NCBI GenBank assembly: GCA_016285185.1
Contig: JAEEQG010000058.1
Span: forward strand, 1 to 53,523
Source: Spirochaetota bacterium
GTDB taxonomy: Bacteria; Spirochaetota; Spirochaetia; Treponematales; Treponemataceae
Direction of reading: 5' to 3'
Length of the DNA: 53,523 nucleotides
Numbering within the stretch: the stretch's first letter is position 1; each line of letters begins with the position of its first letter. Under the pieces are notes generated by a model. It saw only the letters and a program-made list of their open reading frames with translations. It did no database searches and was not told where the DNA came from. Positions 52,340 to 53,523 of the stretch are shown here, one piece after another. Made by a program: the position numbers and the translations under genes.

Positions 52340-52406
52340 GGAACTCCGCTGCGTATGCGGTGTTGTTCCTGTTTGGGAGAGGAAGCTGCCGTCGGCATAA
52401 TTCCTC
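52340..52406 (+). promoter_or_regulatory. Structured leader of rplK-rplA
   Basis: Two hairpins fill the 118-nt gap before rplK. The first has GGAAC (52340-52344) with GTTCC (52365-52369) and inner CCGC with GCGG. The second has GAGGAA (52379-52384) with TTCCTC (52401-52406) and inner TGCC with GGCA. In E. coli the L1 protein represses this pair of genes by binding their leader, so a similar target is plausible but not shown. Confidence 0.5.
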
Positions 52407-52452
52407 GCTACGCTGAGAAATCAGCCCTTACCAATAAAAAAGGAGATATTAT

Positions 52453-52884
52453 ATGGCAAAAAAGAAGGTAACTGCCGTTATCAAGTTACAGTGTCCTGCT
52501 GGAAAAGCGACGCCAGCTCCCCCTGTTGGTCCTGCACTTGGTCCTCACGGTGTAAGTGCCCCCCAGTTTGTGCAGCAGTTTAATGACCGCACAAAATCCA
52601 TGGAGCCGGGATTAATTATTCCGGTTATCATCACTGTTTATCAGGATAAATCTTACACATTTGTTTTGAAAACTCCGCCTGCAGCTGTTTTGATTAAAAA
52701 GGCTGCCGGAATTGAAAAAGGTTCCGGAAATCCGTTAAAGGATAAGGTTGGAAAGCTTTCAAAAGAAAAGCTGGAAGAAATCGCAAAGACAAAAATGCCT
52801 GATATCAATGCAAATGATATTGAAGCTGCGAAAAAAATTATCGCCGGTACTGCCCGCAGTATGGGTGTAGAGGTGGAGCGGTAG
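52453..52884 (+). CDS. rplK: 50S ribosomal protein L11
   Basis: 143 residues, normal length. Binds the GTPase-associated centre of 23S rRNA. The N-terminal proline-rich half ([21 protein letters not shown]) and the C-terminal rRNA-binding half ([10 protein letters not shown] ending) are both typical. AGGAG lies about 8 nt before the ATG. The next gene begins one base after its stop. Confidence 0.97.
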   Translation: MAKKKVTAVIKLQCPAGKATPAPPVGPALGPHGVSAPQFVQQFNDRTKSMEPGLIIPVIITVYQDKSYTFVLKTPPAAVLIKKAAGIEKGSGNPLKDKVGKLSKEKLEEIAKTKMPDINANDIEAAKKIIAGTARSMGVEVER

Positions 52885-52885
52885 T

Positions 52886-53523
52886 ATGAAACACGGAAAA
52901 AAATATCGCGAATCACTGAAAAAGTACGATGCATCTCAGTCTTATGAAATGAGCAAGGCTTGTGCTTTGGTGAAAGAGCTCAAATTTGCAAATTTTGACG
53001 AAACAGTAGAACTTCACGTTTGTCTGAAACTTGGAAAAAACCAGACAGTCCGTGATACATTGGTTCTGCCTAATCAGTTCAGGGGTGAGAAAAAAGTTCT
53101 CGTTTTCTGTAAGGAAGACCGGATTAAGGAAGCTCTTGATGCTGGTGCCGCATATGCAGGCGCATCCGAGTACATCGACAAAGTAAAAGGCGGATGGCTT
53201 GATTTTGACATTGCAGTTGCAACTCCTGACATGATGAAGGATGTTGGCCGTCTTGGTATGGTTCTCGGACGCAAAGGTCTTATGCCTAACCCAAAGACAG
53301 GAACTGTAACTACAGACATTGTCGCTGCTATTAACGAACTGAAAAAAGGTCGTGTTGAATATCGCGCAGACAAGGGTGGTGTTGTTCATCTTGCTGTTGG
53401 TAAGGTTTCTATGGATGCTGATAAACTTGCAGAAAACGCTTCTGCTCTTTTGTCCGAAATCAACCGTAAAAAGCCTTCTGATGCAAAAGTAGATTATATC
53501 CAGTCTGTGTCAATTAACTCAAC
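52886..53523 (+). CDS. rplA: 50S ribosomal protein L1 (3' end outside window)
   Basis: The first 212 of about 225-230 residues are visible. Protein of the L1 stalk, and in many bacteria a translational repressor of rplK-rplA. The start at 52886 has GGTGGAG upstream inside rplK. The sequence has the family pattern: KKYRESLKKYD, FDETVELHVCLK, VRDTLVLPNQFRGEKKVLVF, and DMMKDVGRLGMVLGRKGLMPNPKTGT. It runs off the window edge; rplJ, rplL and rpoB are expected next. Confidence 0.96.
   Translation, partial: MKHGKKYRESLKKYDASQSYEMSKACALVKELKFANFDETVELHVCLKLGKNQTVRDTLVLPNQFRGEKKVLVFCKEDRIKEALDAGAAYAGASEYIDKVKGGWLDFDIAVATPDMMKDVGRLGMVLGRKGLMPNPKTGTVTTDIVAAINELKKGRVEYRADKGGVVHLAVGKVSMDADKLAENASALLSEINRKKPSDAKVDYIQSVSINS

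Noticed and set aside
1-53523. Mobile element or genomic island
   Set aside because: No transposase, integrase, flanking direct repeats or phage gene is seen; the single tRNA-adjacent region is the normal ribosomal-protein locus.

Overview
The window looks like a chromosomal segment of a host-associated Treponema (Spirochaetota). This is inferred from gene content and style, not from a database match. The pointers are a clostridial-type single-chain PurL, a threonyl-tRNA synthetase without the N-terminal TGS domain, a periplasmic sugar-binding protein with a signal ending in AFA before AGKKDG, many lipoproteins, and the order tRNA-Thr, rpmG, tRNA-Trp, secE, nusG, rplK, rplA. Base composition is moderately AT-rich. 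No insertion sequence, prophage, rRNA or CRISPR array is visible.

Layout. (1) 1-6442: a carbohydrate uptake and degradation cluster: two ABC permeases (the first cut by the window edge), a YesM-type sensor kinase, the solute-binding protein and a GH127 beta-L-arabinofuranosidase. (2) 6443-6925: a gene-poor stretch with a convergent hairpin, one doubtful 60-residue ORF, five 13-bp operator-like units spaced exactly 22 bp apart, three palindromes and the thrS terminator. (3) 6926-18600: thrS divergent from purL; purL leads a co-oriented run with a membrane-anchored thioredoxin-fold protein and two tandem CNNM/CorC proteins; era is divergent from metK, which has a strong promoter and a SAM-II-type riboswitch. 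(4) 18601-26697: a secreted FGE-fold protein, malQ broken by an in-frame TGA, a very large GH13 enzyme with a basic tail, and a CapA-like lipoprotein. (5) 26701-35036: acyl-CoA ligase, membrane-anchored EEP phosphatase/nuclease, two small unknown proteins, bacteriohemerythrin, thioredoxin reductase, a GH3 lipoprotein and a GNAT protein. (6) 35255-48658: an unknown 503-residue protein overlapping an orphan PTS EIIA, transketolase, a secreted unknown protein, and a penicillin-binding protein 1C overlapping an alpha-2-macroglobulin lipoprotein. (7) 48768-53523: radA, cysE, then the tRNA/rpmG/secE/nusG/ribosomal-protein locus, cut inside rplA.

How it works together. The window mixes housekeeping (translation, purine and SAM synthesis, pentose phosphate, cell wall) with polysaccharide use (arabinofuranosides, alpha-glucans, beta-N-acetylhexosaminides) and oxygen or redox handling. 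The best leads are: the SAM-II-type riboswitch before metK with an extra hairpin that can pair two ways; the 22-bp-periodic array at 6672-6772; the TGA inside malQ; several genes whose -10 box lies only 6-8 nt before the start codon, which suggests leaderless mRNAs; and the histone-H1-like tail on the GH13 enzyme. All functional assignments come from reading motifs by eye; no searches were run.
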